From Chloroflexota bacterium (lineage in GTDB: Bacteria; Chloroflexota; Anaerolineae; UBA7937; B3-Chlor), in NCBI GenBank assembly GCA_030613785.1, contig JAUWLF010000002.1:49553-113552 (forward strand): a stretch of 64,000 bases of DNA, written 5' to 3'. Below, in pieces: positions 8,898 through 17,787 of the stretch. How positions within the stretch are numbered: the stretch's first letter is position 1; the number at the start of each line of letters is the position of its first letter. The position numbers and the translations under genes are program-made. The notes beneath the pieces were generated by a model. It saw only the letters and a list, made by a program, of their open reading frames with translations. It was not told where the DNA came from and made no database searches.

Positions 8898-9254
8898 ATG
8901 GATAAGGTTGAATTGGAACAACGAACGAGACGCTTCGCGTTGCGCGTCGTTCGCTTTGTATCGGGCCTGGCGAAGAGCAAGGTGACCGACGTGTTAGGCT
9001 ATCAGTTGTTGAAGTCGGGAACCTCGATTGGCGCTAACTACCGTGAGGCTAACCGGGCCGAGTCCCGTAACGACTTCATTCATAAGATCGCCATTGTGGA
9101 GAAGGAAGCGGCTGAAACCCAATACTGGTTGGAACTCTGTGAAGATGCCGCAATTGGTGATCCTGCGGAGCGTCGCTGGTCGCTCCAAGAGTCTGGCGAA
9201 CTTGTGGCCATCTTCGCTGCATCGGGCAAGACTGCCAAGGCTGGTCGCAAGTGA
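8898..9254 (+). CDS. Four-helix-bundle protein, S23/avd-like family
   Basis: A 118-residue protein of the S23 (23S rRNA intervening-sequence) four-helix-bundle family. The hallmarks are LLKSGTSIGANYREA, ESRNDFIHKIAIVEKEAAET and YWLELC. The frame is open upstream, but ATG 8898 begins the family-typical MDKVELEQRTRRFA. The gene is flanked on both sides by TTCGAATTTCGAA-like AT-rich repeats (8864-8890 and 9255-9296). It splits the exporter operon. Degraded copies of its two ends recur at 26,708-27,077, 28,158-28,207 and 29,091-29,115. The cellular role of solitary S23 proteins is not established. Confidence 0.85.
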   Translation: MDKVELEQRTRRFALRVVRFVSGLAKSKVTDVLGYQLLKSGTSIGANYREANRAESRNDFIHKIAIVEKEAAETQYWLELCEDAAIGDPAERRWSLQESGELVAIFAASGKTAKAGRK

Positions 9255-9296
9255 ACTCCGAAATTGGCAATTCGAATTTGCAAATTGGGATTTGTT

Positions 9297-10601
9297 ATGA
9301 GTGACATTGCCATCCGTGTTGAGAACCTTGGCAAGCGATACCGCATTGGCACACGCCAAGCACGATACGCAACCATCCGCGAGACGGTGACCGACCTCGC
9401 GACGGCGCCATTGCGCCGCCTGCGCCACCTTGGGCAGCCCACGCCAGCCGAAGAGACTATCTGGGCTCTGAAGGATGTATCCTTCGAGGTGAAGCACGGC
9501 GAAGTGCTGGGCATCATCGGCCGCAATGGCGCCGGCAAGACCACGCTACTCAGAGTCCTGTGCCGCATCACTGACCCGACGGAAGGGTACGCCGAGATCC
9601 ACGGGCGGGTAGGTTCCTTGCTGGAGGTGGGCACCGGCTTCCACCCCGAACTGACCGGCCGAGAGAACATCCACTTGAACGGCGCTATCCTGGGGATGAA
9701 GAAGGCTGAGATTGAGCGGAAGTTTGACGAGATTGTGGACTTCGCCGAGATAGAGAAGTTCCTTGACACACCAGTGAAGCGTTACTCCAGCGGGATGTAC
9801 GTGCGGTTGGCCTTCGCTGTAGCTGCGCACCTGGAGCCAGAGATTCTCCTGGTGGACGAGGTGCTGGCAGTGGGGGATGCCGGGTTTCAGAAGAAGTGCC
9901 TTGGGAAGATGGAGGATGTAGCAAAGGAGGGCCGCACCGTCCTGTTCGTGAGCCACAACATGATCGCCCTGCGCAATCTGTGCCCCAAGGCGATCTGGCT
10001 GGAGGGCGGACACATCAGCGAGGGCGGCCCGTCGCAGGATGTTGTGTCCAACTATCTCAAGCTCCTCGCCACCAACGTGTACGAACAGGCGTGGGATGAC
10101 CGGGCGAAGGCGCCAGGCAACGATAAGGTCCGCCTGCACCGGGTGTGGATCGAACCGGACGATGGCACGGGCGACGCGGGGATGCCCAGGGAGACCCCGC
10201 TCACCGTTGGCGTCGAGTACTGGCACCTTGACCCGACGGCGCAGCTCCATGTCACCCTTCAGGTCTATGTGGAGCAGCAGATTGTCGCTTTTACCACATC
10301 GTCGGGGCTTGATTCAGGCTGGCAGGGGGTCACGCACAGCGGCGGACTTGTCCGCAGCACCTGCCGGATCCCGGCGCATTTCCTCAACACAGGACAGCAC
10401 CGGATCAATGTGCACATTGTGAGGGACCGAAGCACCGTGATACATAGGTTCGAAGACGCGCTCTCATTTGATGTGGTCGAGACAGAGCAGCGCTCAGGTG
10501 CGTGGTTTGGTAGGGTTGCCGGCGTGGTAAGGCCCACTTTGAGGTGGAGAACGAAATGCTTGGGCGGCCCGGACAATGAGTGTGCCCCGCGAGATCCATA
10601 G
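9297..10601 (+). CDS. Polysaccharide ABC transporter ATPase (Wzt-like) with C-terminal extension
   Basis: A 434-residue ATPase. Walker A GRNGAGKTT is at about 75-83, the signature YSSGM at 163-167, Walker B ILLVDE at 183-188 and the switch histidine at about 220. The last 180 residues are a beta-rich Wzt-type C-terminal domain, which in O-antigen exporters recognises the glycan's terminal modification. This fits export of a fully built, capped chain. ATG 9297 (MSDIAIRVENLGKRY) is the family start. Diverged copies of this gene's first 33 codons reappear at 28,865 and 29,876 fused to a glycosyltransferase tail. Confidence 0.9.
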   Translation: MSDIAIRVENLGKRYRIGTRQARYATIRETVTDLATAPLRRLRHLGQPTPAEETIWALKDVSFEVKHGEVLGIIGRNGAGKTTLLRVLCRITDPTEGYAEIHGRVGSLLEVGTGFHPELTGRENIHLNGAILGMKKAEIERKFDEIVDFAEIEKFLDTPVKRYSSGMYVRLAFAVAAHLEPEILLVDEVLAVGDAGFQKKCLGKMEDVAKEGRTVLFVSHNMIALRNLCPKAIWLEGGHISEGGPSQDVVSNYLKLLATNVYEQAWDDRAKAPGNDKVRLHRVWIEPDDGTGDAGMPRETPLTVGVEYWHLDPTAQLHVTLQVYVEQQIVAFTTSSGLDSGWQGVTHSGGLVRSTCRIPAHFLNTGQHRINVHIVRDRSTVIHRFEDALSFDVVETEQRSGAWFGRVAGVVRPTLRWRTKCLGGPDNECAPRDP

Positions 10602-10723
10602 GACACAAAAGACCGGCTCCTGCTATTGGCGTTGCAGGAAGCAGGAGGGTGTGGGAGGCACAAGAGGAGCACGCAAGATGACGAAGCATGTGGAACTTGC
10701 GATTGTCGGATACTAGAGGAGAC

Positions 10724-11614
10724 ATGACACTGAGAACGAGCGAGCGCGCATGCCTACAGCCCATCCGTGCCCGAGTCCGGAGGGATCTTGTGCGCGCTGG
10801 CTATCACACCCGTCCGAGCTTTCTGATCATAGGCGCCCAGAAGAGCGGCACCAGTGCACTGCACAGCTACCTAAGCAGGTACCCCGGCATTGTCCCAGCT
10901 TCTCGGAAGGAGATTCACTTCTTCGACCAGGACCTCGCCTACTCTCGGGGAGTCCGCTGGTATCATGGCCATTTTCCGTTGCCGCATAGACTCGGGCGAC
11001 ACGCCGTCACATTCGAGGCTACTCCTTCCTATCTCTACCGTCGCAAGGTGCCAGAGCGCATTCTCAGTTACGAGCCCCAGATGAAGCTCGTGGTCTTGTT
11101 GAGAGACCCTGTGCAGAGAGCGTACTCTCAGTGGAACATGTACCGCCTCATGTTCGCCGACAGAAGTGGCGCCTTTGACGTGACACGACGTGCGTCCCCG
11201 GCAGTCCGCGAATGGGCAGATCAGATGCTGCCCCGGCAGGCATTCCATGAATTCGAGCAGGCTGTCCAGGAGGAGATGGCAATCATGGCTGACGACACCG
11301 AATCTCCACCTGACTATCTCCGTCGTGGTCTATACTATGGGCAATTGCTGCGATACTTCGGATATTTCGGCCGTGACCAGATCTTCGTGGCCGAGTCCAA
11401 AGAGCTAAGGGACGACCCAGAGCGAGTGCTCAATGGGATTATCGACTTTCTGGGAATGCCCAGCTACGACTGGAGATCGCAACTACTCACGATGGTACAC
11501 GTGAGGCAGTACGAGCAGAAGATGACGAACCAGATGGAAAGCTTCTTGAGGCAATTCTACAGGCCGCACAATGACCAGCTCTATGAGTTGCTTGGCCGGG
11601 AGTACGCTTGGTGA
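10724..11614 (+). CDS. P-loop sulfotransferase
   Basis: A 296-residue PAPS-dependent sulfotransferase. The 5'-phosphosulfate-binding loop is LIIGAQKSGTSALHSYL and the 3'-phosphate-binding motif is VVLLRDPVQRAYSQW. ATG 10724 follows AGAGGAG with good spacing; an in-frame ATG at 10688 has no such site. It is the first of three sulfotransferase-fold genes within 3.8 kb, directly after the exporter ATPase. Sulfation of the exported glycan is the likely role. No PAPS synthesis genes are in the window. Confidence 0.87.
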   Translation: MTLRTSERACLQPIRARVRRDLVRAGYHTRPSFLIIGAQKSGTSALHSYLSRYPGIVPASRKEIHFFDQDLAYSRGVRWYHGHFPLPHRLGRHAVTFEATPSYLYRRKVPERILSYEPQMKLVVLLRDPVQRAYSQWNMYRLMFADRSGAFDVTRRASPAVREWADQMLPRQAFHEFEQAVQEEMAIMADDTESPPDYLRRGLYYGQLLRYFGYFGRDQIFVAESKELRDDPERVLNGIIDFLGMPSYDWRSQLLTMVHVRQYEQKMTNQMESFLRQFYRPHNDQLYELLGREYAW

Positions 11615-11641
11615 CGGGCAAACGGAGATAGGACGTAGGCG

Positions 11642-12286
11642 ATGATGCTTCGGAGGTTATTCGGCGCGAGGAGAAGACCCAGAGTCTTTTGCATTGGTCG
11701 CAACAAAACAGGGACTACGTCGCTGGCAAGAGCGCTGCAAGACCTTGGCTACAAGGTGGGCCACCAACCGACCGCGGAACTGCTCCTGCACGAGTACGCC
11801 AAGAGGAACTTCCGACCAATCGTCGAGTACTGCCGCACAGCCGAGGCATTCCAGGATATCCCATTTAGCCTGCCTCATACCTACCAGATATTGGACTACG
11901 CCTTCCCTGGATCCAAGTTCATTCTCTCCATCAGAGACGATGAGGATGAATGGTATCGTTCTCTCATCAGATTCCACCAAAAACGGTTAGGAGTACAGGG
12001 AAGAATAACAAGAGAGCATTTGCTCAACGATCGATACCGGTACAAAGGATTCGTCTGGGAAGCCAACAGGATCGTCTACGATACACCGGAGGATGATCCT
12101 TACAGCGAAAGACTTGTCAAAGAGCACTATCTTCGACACAATGAGGATGTCACCAAGTACTTCAAGTTCAGGGATAATCTGCTTGTGCTCAATCTTGGGG
12201 AGACAGGAAGCTACCAGAGATTCTGTGCTTTCCTGCAGGTTGAACCCGTGTACGAGGAGTTCCCCTGGCTCAACAGAAGTGGGTAA
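11642..12286 (+). CDS. P-loop sulfotransferase family protein (Sulfotransfer_4-like)
   Basis: A 214-residue protein with a 5'-PSB loop FCIGRNKTGTTSLARAL and a 3'-PB-like segment FILSIRDDEDEWYRSL. The short length and the GRNKTGTTSL loop match the compact NAD/sulfotransferase-like family rather than the larger aryl or heparan type. It follows the preceding sulfotransferase by 27 bases and is probably in the same transcript. Sulfate transfer to the glycan is an inference from context; this subfamily is poorly characterised. Confidence 0.78.
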   Translation: MMLRRLFGARRRPRVFCIGRNKTGTTSLARALQDLGYKVGHQPTAELLLHEYAKRNFRPIVEYCRTAEAFQDIPFSLPHTYQILDYAFPGSKFILSIRDDEDEWYRSLIRFHQKRLGVQGRITREHLLNDRYRYKGFVWEANRIVYDTPEDDPYSERLVKEHYLRHNEDVTKYFKFRDNLLVLNLGETGSYQRFCAFLQVEPVYEEFPWLNRSG

Positions 12287-12452
12287 GGATAGGTCATAGT
12301 ATATGATCAATGTTACCAAGACGTACCTCCCGCCAGTCGACGAACAGCCTGCGTGTTGCAGGGTTTGCGGCCGTCCAATGCACTGGCAAGGACACACTGT
12401 TTTGCTCGTGCTGGTTGGTAGCCAGCTTGGTGGCCGGTAGGGGTTGTCAAGG

Positions 12453-13487
12453 ATGAGGCGCATTGTCGGTGGCATGTTTGGTCTCAAGGTGGAGCGCGAT
12501 GCCAACTGCACCGCACCGCGATTCCTTGCGAAGGCGCATGTTCTGACGTCGACGGCACGCTCCGGGTTTGCTTTGGTTGTGGAGCATCTACGTCCGAGCC
12601 GCGTGTGGATGCCTTCCTACCTGTGCGATGTGCTGCTGAAGGCCGTTGCAGGCAGCATAGTCAGGTTGTATGCAATTGACTCGAGCCTCCAGATTGCCTC
12701 TGACGAATGGACGCGACAAGTTCAACCGCAAGATCTGGTGGTCTTCATCGACTATTTCGGGTTCCCGACTGATACCGACTTGGTCAAGGCAGTCAAGCAG
12801 AGGCAAGCGTGGGTTCTTGAAGATGCGTGTCAAGCACTGCTATCCGCCGTAAGTAATCCGCTATCAGATTTCGTTCTGTATAGCCCTAGAAAGTTTCTCG
12901 GTGTGCCAGACGGTGGTGTCGTGATCATGAACAATGGGGAGCTGCCATTGCCAGGCCAACTACCTGGTCCCCCGCCCGAGTGGTGGCTTCGCGCGGTGCA
13001 TGCCTCTGTCTTGAGGCACGAGTTCGACCGCTTTGGCGGTGAACGAGGCTGGTATGACCTCTTCCAGAGGGTGGAGGCGAGTGGCCCAGTCAGGCCTTGC
13101 AGGATGAGTGAGCTGTCCCAGCTACTCCTCAGGTACCATTTCGACTACAGGTCCATTGCCGAACGACGCAAAACCAACTACCAAACCCTCCTCCAGATGT
13201 TGGGTGAATATGCACTGTTCGGGGATTTGCAAGATGGCGTGGTACCGCTTGGTTTCCCTGTTCGCCTGCGAAACCGAGACGAAGTTCGCCGACAGTTGTT
13301 CGAGGAGAACATCTACCCACCAGTGCATTGGACCATTGACGGTTCTGTCCCTAAGGCATTCGCCGGGAGTCACAAGCTCTCTAGACAAATCTTGACGCTC
13401 GTGTGTGACCAGCGGTATGACAGGAGCGATATGGAGCGCATGGCGTGTGTGTTCATCCAAGAGGCAAGGCAGATTTCGGCGTCATAG
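12453..13487 (+). CDS. DegT/DnrJ/EryC1-like PLP protein (divergent)
   Basis: About 344 residues (TTG at 12444 would add three). It shows the sugar-aminotransferase fold: VWMPSYLCDVLLKA, VVFIDYFGFPTD, then VLEDACQALLS and the PLP-lysine region YSPRKFLGVPDGG. The protein is shorter and more divergent than the canonical DegT family member at 15247. It may be an aminotransferase or dehydratase acting on a nucleotide sugar, or a non-catalytic relative. It sits between sulfotransferase genes. Confidence 0.7.
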   Translation: MRRIVGGMFGLKVERDANCTAPRFLAKAHVLTSTARSGFALVVEHLRPSRVWMPSYLCDVLLKAVAGSIVRLYAIDSSLQIASDEWTRQVQPQDLVVFIDYFGFPTDTDLVKAVKQRQAWVLEDACQALLSAVSNPLSDFVLYSPRKFLGVPDGGVVIMNNGELPLPGQLPGPPPEWWLRAVHASVLRHEFDRFGGERGWYDLFQRVEASGPVRPCRMSELSQLLLRYHFDYRSIAERRKTNYQTLLQMLGEYALFGDLQDGVVPLGFPVRLRNRDEVRRQLFEENIYPPVHWTIDGSVPKAFAGSHKLSRQILTLVCDQRYDRSDMERMACVFIQEARQISAS

Positions 13488-13493
13488 ACAGAT

Positions 13494-14519
13494 ATGACCA
13501 CTCAAAGACAAGAACGACATCGCAAGAACCCCAGGCTTGAAGCACTGCTGCAGGAGCTGAACGATTTGCTGGCTCCTTCAGAAGAACTGGCTGTGGCCCA
13601 GTTCGATGTTCCGAAGTACCCGGTCCTGCTGATAGTAGGCTGCGCTCGGTCTGGGACCACACTACTGCTGCAATGGCTCGCGAGCACACGAAGCTTTGCC
13701 TACCCAACGAACTTGATGTCCAGGTTCTACAACGCACCGTACATTGGTGCCTTGATACAACGAATGTTTGCGGACCCCGAACTGGATTTTCGTGGCGAAT
13801 TGAATGACCTAGCACACATCCAAGACCAGTTCACTTCGCAACTTGGCAAGACACGCGGTGCCCTTGCCCCGCACGAGTTCTGGTATTTCTGGCGCAGGTT
13901 CTTCCCTTACGGGGAGATTCAACGGCTCGACGATGCTGCTCTAGCAAGCGTTGACCACAAGAGGTTCGTAACCGAGTTGGCGGCTATTGAGGGCGTCTTT
14001 GACAAGCCTCTTGCCATGAAAGCGTCGATTGCCAACTGGAACATTCTATTCCTGAATGAGATTCTCCCCAGGGTCTTGTTTCTCCATATTCATCGTGACC
14101 CAATGTTGAATGCCCAGTCACTATTGGAGTCGCGGAAGAGCTTCTTTGGCAGCATCGACGACTGGTATTCATTCAAGCCACCGGAATACAAGGAACTGCG
14201 GGGTTCGGACCCCTATACGCAGGTCGCAGGACAAGTCTACTTCACCAACAAGGGTATCCGCGAACAGCTTGGTAGGCTGAATGCGGAGCGATGGCTTGAA
14301 GTTGACTACGCCCGATTCTGCAGTTGCCCAGAGCGATTGTATCAAGAGATAGGAACTCGGCTGGGCTGGCCGGCGCGAACAAGGGCCTACAGGGGACCCG
14401 CTTCATTCGAAGCAAGCATCGAGGTGCGGCTGGCCGCGGATGAACGCAAACGGATTGCGGCGGCCCAGGCGGGCTTTGCGGGAGACTCGCCAGAACCCCG
14501 CACCCCAACCCTGTGGTGA
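13494..14519 (+). CDS. P-loop sulfotransferase
   Basis: A 341-residue sulfotransferase. The loop LLIVGCARSGTTLLLQWL binds the phosphosulfate group and FLHIHRDPMLNAQSLL is the 3'-phosphate site. It starts six bases after the upstream gene's stop, so the two are probably translated together. It is the third sulfotransferase-fold gene of the locus. Neither the acceptor sugar nor the position sulfated can be deduced. Confidence 0.85.
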   Translation: MTTQRQERHRKNPRLEALLQELNDLLAPSEELAVAQFDVPKYPVLLIVGCARSGTTLLLQWLASTRSFAYPTNLMSRFYNAPYIGALIQRMFADPELDFRGELNDLAHIQDQFTSQLGKTRGALAPHEFWYFWRRFFPYGEIQRLDDAALASVDHKRFVTELAAIEGVFDKPLAMKASIANWNILFLNEILPRVLFLHIHRDPMLNAQSLLESRKSFFGSIDDWYSFKPPEYKELRGSDPYTQVAGQVYFTNKGIREQLGRLNAERWLEVDYARFCSCPERLYQEIGTRLGWPARTRAYRGPASFEASIEVRLAADERKRIAAAQAGFAGDSPEPRTPTLW

Positions 14520-14552
14520 ACCTAGTGGGGTAGATTGACCAGGATTGCGGCG

Positions 14553-15269
14553 ATGAAACTAGGTATCATGCAACCCTACTTCTTCCCCTATCTGGGGTAT
14601 TTCGACCTGATTCATCAAACCGACAAATGGATTGTCTGTGATACACTTCAGTACATCCGGCACGGGTGGATCAATAGAAACCGAGTGCTACATCCAAGCC
14701 ACGGGTGGTGGTACATCATCGTTCCCCTGACACGGCACTCTTCAGGCGCGCCCATCGCGGAGATCGAAATCGCGCCCAACCAGGCGTGGCGCAGGCGAAT
14801 TGTCAGACAGCTTCAGCACTACAAGAAGCGAGCTCCCTACTTTGACGAGACAATGGGCCTCGTGGAAGAGGGCTTGTCTTCGGAGCAAACCTCCATCGTG
14901 CGACTCAACGTCAACTGTCTGAGCCTGGTCTGCGAATATCTCGGCATCGCGTTTGATTACGATTTGTACTCGGAGATGAATCTGGAGATTGGACCGGTTC
15001 AAGCACCTGGAGATTGGGCGCTGAGGATCTCCGAAGCTCTGGGGGCAGACGAGTACGTTAATCCGCCTGGGGGTGCAGTGCTATATGATCCCGAAGATTT
15101 CAGAAGCGCCGGTATGACGCTTACGATTCGTCATCTGCCACCACTGGAATACGAGTGTCATGGATACGAGTTTGTCCCGAATCTCTCGATCATAGATCTC
15201 CTCATGTGGAACTCTCCTGAGCAGATCAAAGCGCATCTTGACATACATGGTAGACAGCAAGGAAAGTAG
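14553..15269 (+). CDS. WbqC-like family protein
   Basis: A 238-residue protein whose start MKLGIMQPYFFPYLGYFDL is the diagnostic WbqC-family opening. Conserved features follow: CDTLQYIRHGWINRNR and the NPPGGAVLYD region. ATG 14553 is preferred over TTG 14535 because the family begins there and AGGA lies about eight bases upstream. WbqC-like genes accompany aminosugar aminotransferases in O-antigen clusters and are thought to be aminosugar N-acyl or glycine transferases. Here it overlaps the DegT aminotransferase downstream, which supports that pairing. Confidence 0.88.
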   Translation: MKLGIMQPYFFPYLGYFDLIHQTDKWIVCDTLQYIRHGWINRNRVLHPSHGWWYIIVPLTRHSSGAPIAEIEIAPNQAWRRRIVRQLQHYKKRAPYFDETMGLVEEGLSSEQTSIVRLNVNCLSLVCEYLGIAFDYDLYSEMNLEIGPVQAPGDWALRISEALGADEYVNPPGGAVLYDPEDFRSAGMTLTIRHLPPLEYECHGYEFVPNLSIIDLLMWNSPEQIKAHLDIHGRQQGK

Positions 15270-16479
15270 GACAGACACAGAGCGTCCGGTGTTGCGCGCC
15301 GACCGGCCCGCGTTCCGAGAAACCCTGCATGTCGGTCGGCCCAACATAGGCGACATGGAGCGGCTGCTCGCCCGCGTCGAAGACGCGCTGGAGCGGCGTT
15401 GGCTGACCAACAGGGGTCCGTACGTGCAGGAGCTCGAGCAGAGGATTTGCGAGTATGTCGGCGTCAAGCACTGCATCGCCGTCTGCAACGCCACGATCGG
15501 CCTGGAACTAGCCATCCGTGCTGCTGGCCTCGGCGGAGAGGTGATCGTGCCCTCTTTCACCTTTGTTGCGACTGCTCATGCTCTCCAGTGGCAGGGGATC
15601 ACCCCCGTCTTCTGCGATGTTGACCCTGCCACCCACAACATTGATCCCGCGAAGATAGAAAGGCTGATCACGCCGCGCACAACAGGCATCATAGGGGTCC
15701 ACGTTTGGGGACGCGCCTGCAATATTAAGGCCCTATCGGACATCTCCGACCGACATGGGTTGCCCTTGCTGTTCGACGCGGCACACGCCTTCGGGTGCAG
15801 CTACAGACGCAAGATGATCGGCGGATTTGGAGACGCAGAGGTATTCAGCTTCCATGCGACGAAATTCTTCAATACTTTCGAGGGCGGCGCGGTCGTCACA
15901 AACGACGACGAATTGGCCGAGACGGTTAGCCTCATGAGCAACTTCGGGTTCGCCGGACTGGACAACGTGATATACATCGGAACCAACGGGAAAATGTGCG
16001 AGGTCTCGGCAGCCATGGGGCTCACATCATTGGAAAGCCTGGATGAGTTCATCTCCGTGAACAGGCGCAATCACCAGGCGTATCAGCGTCATCTCGATGG
16101 TATTGCTGGCGTGACCATGGTGACCTTCGACGAGGGCGAGCGCAACAACTATCAGTACATCGTGCTCGAGATCGACGAGTCAGCGTGTGGGGTGAGCCGA
16201 GACGCACTAGTGGAGATCCTTCACGCACAGAACGTTCGGGCTCGCCGGTACTTCTACCCTGGTTGTCATCGGATGGAACCCTATCGGTCGTACTACCCCA
16301 ATGCTGGGCTGCTCCTGCCGGAGACGGAGTGTCTGAGCGAGAGGGTGCTTTGTCTACCCACAGGTACTGCCGTGAGTGAGGACGATGTCGCCCTCATCTG
16401 CGCCATCATCGGCACTGCGATTGAACACCCTGGTGCAGCGAGTGCTGCTTGCGGCATTTCGGAAGACTCGGCAACATGA
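15247..16479 (+). CDS. DegT/DnrJ/EryC1 sugar aminotransferase
   Basis: A roughly 410-residue PLP-dependent nucleotide-sugar aminotransferase. Family motifs in order are NRGPYVQELEQRI, VCNATIGLELAIRA, VIVPSFTFVATAHAL, LLFDAAHAFG and the internal-aldimine lysine in FSFHATKFFNTFEGG. TTG 15238 is an alternative start. Its 5' end overlaps the WbqC-like gene and its 3' end overlaps the next glycosyltransferase (ATGA), so these three genes are tightly coupled. It should place an amino group on a keto-sugar such as a 3- or 4-keto-6-deoxy-hexose. Confidence 0.9.
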   Translation: MVDSKESRTDTERPVLRADRPAFRETLHVGRPNIGDMERLLARVEDALERRWLTNRGPYVQELEQRICEYVGVKHCIAVCNATIGLELAIRAAGLGGEVIVPSFTFVATAHALQWQGITPVFCDVDPATHNIDPAKIERLITPRTTGIIGVHVWGRACNIKALSDISDRHGLPLLFDAAHAFGCSYRRKMIGGFGDAEVFSFHATKFFNTFEGGAVVTNDDELAETVSLMSNFGFAGLDNVIYIGTNGKMCEVSAAMGLTSLESLDEFISVNRRNHQAYQRHLDGIAGVTMVTFDEGERNNYQYIVLEIDESACGVSRDALVEILHAQNVRARRYFYPGCHRMEPYRSYYPNAGLLLPETECLSERVLCLPTGTAVSEDDVALICAIIGTAIEHPGAASAACGISEDSAT

Positions 16480-17465
16480 AAGTAAGTGTCTGCATCACCA
16501 CTTATAACCACGAACCGTATATAGCGCAGGCTATTCAGGGTGCGCTCCGGCAGGAGACCGATTTCTCGTACGAGGTCATCATCGGGGAGGACGACTCGGC
16601 TGACAACACACGTGCCATCGTGAAGTCTTACGCAGAGCGCTATCCCCGGCAAATCCGGCTTCTTTTGAATGATCGGGCCAATGTCATCTACATCGACGGC
16701 CGCCCAACAGGACGCTGGAACCTTGTCAACACCCTCGCCCATGCGCGCGGCCAGTATGTCGCTCTTTGTGAAGGCGACGACTACTGGACGTCGCCCCATA
16801 AGCTTGCCAAGCAGGTGAGTTTCTTGGATACGCACCTCGAATGTGCGGTGTGCTTTCACAACATCAAGGTGATCTATGAAGATGAGAGTCATGAGCCTCA
16901 CACCCATTGCCCGACCGACCAGAAGGAGATTTCGGGGCTCGAAGACATCCTCAAGAGTAACTTCATTCCGACCTGTTCGGTGATGTTTCGTCGAGGGGTG
17001 GTCCGGGAGTTGCCCGACTGGTATTATCTGGTCAGAATGGGCGATTGGCCACTGCACCTCATGAATGCAAAGAAGGGTAAGATAGGATACATCGACCAGG
17101 TGATGGGCGTTTACAGAGTGCATTCCGGGGGAGCGTGGTCTTCGCTAAGCCGGATAGAGGTTATCCACGAGTTCATCAAGTTCTATCACTATGCAAACGC
17201 TCATTTGGGTTTTCGGTACGAGAGGCTCATCAAGACCTGCCTTTCCGACTGCTACTGCACCCTCGCTACGGCATATGCCCGCGATGGCGACATAGCCAAA
17301 GCAAGGACATACGCCCGGAGGAGCCTTGCAGAACGGCCACTCGGCTGGTCCCTGCTGAAAGCGAGGCCATACCGCGAGATGCTCAGGTCACATGCACCGC
17401 GCACATATCAACTGATCAAGAAGGTAGCCACGAAGGCAGGGTGTTTGCCGGAGCCGGAATCGTAG
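16476..17465 (+). CDS. GT2 glycosyltransferase
   Basis: A 329-residue GT-A fold enzyme. VSVCITTYNHEPYIAQAI starts the nucleotide-binding strand, GEDDSADN is the first acidic motif and CEGDDYW carries the DxD metal site. ATG 16476 overlaps the previous stop (ATGA). The last 60 residues are helical and basic and may associate with the membrane. It would add a sugar to the glycan on the cytoplasmic side. Confidence 0.87.
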   Translation: MKVSVCITTYNHEPYIAQAIQGALRQETDFSYEVIIGEDDSADNTRAIVKSYAERYPRQIRLLLNDRANVIYIDGRPTGRWNLVNTLAHARGQYVALCEGDDYWTSPHKLAKQVSFLDTHLECAVCFHNIKVIYEDESHEPHTHCPTDQKEISGLEDILKSNFIPTCSVMFRRGVVRELPDWYYLVRMGDWPLHLMNAKKGKIGYIDQVMGVYRVHSGGAWSSLSRIEVIHEFIKFYHYANAHLGFRYERLIKTCLSDCYCTLATAYARDGDIAKARTYARRSLAERPLGWSLLKARPYREMLRSHAPRTYQLIKKVATKAGCLPEPES

Positions 17466-17787
17466 GGCGTTGGGAGACACGTCTCTGCGCCCCGAGTGCT
17501 GAAGGCCGGCGCGTGCGAAGCGCTCCCCCATGCCAAGAAAAGAATGAGAACCTGCCAGGTTGCCGAGCAACATATGCTGGTCCGACACCATCCTAGAAAC
17601 AGCCCGCGGTGCTCCGACATCGTCCCGGGAAAAGCGCGGGAGCTTTCTTCAGAATCCGGAGCAAACGCCGTGTACTCCTGTACCCTGGCTTCCTACGCAG
17701 CCGTGGGCGTAGTCACACGCCCTTGGCTGTCATCCTAGCCAGTCAGGTCGAGGCCCGAAGGATCACGGATCGACTGGGAGACAGCTG
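17466..17787. other. Intergenic region with weak hairpin
   Basis: No convincing gene is seen in 322 bases. A short GC stem (TCCCG/CGGGA, about 17,624-17,641) followed by GCTTTCTTC could be a weak terminator for the upstream operon. No clear promoter with standard spacing was found. Confidence 0.5.
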
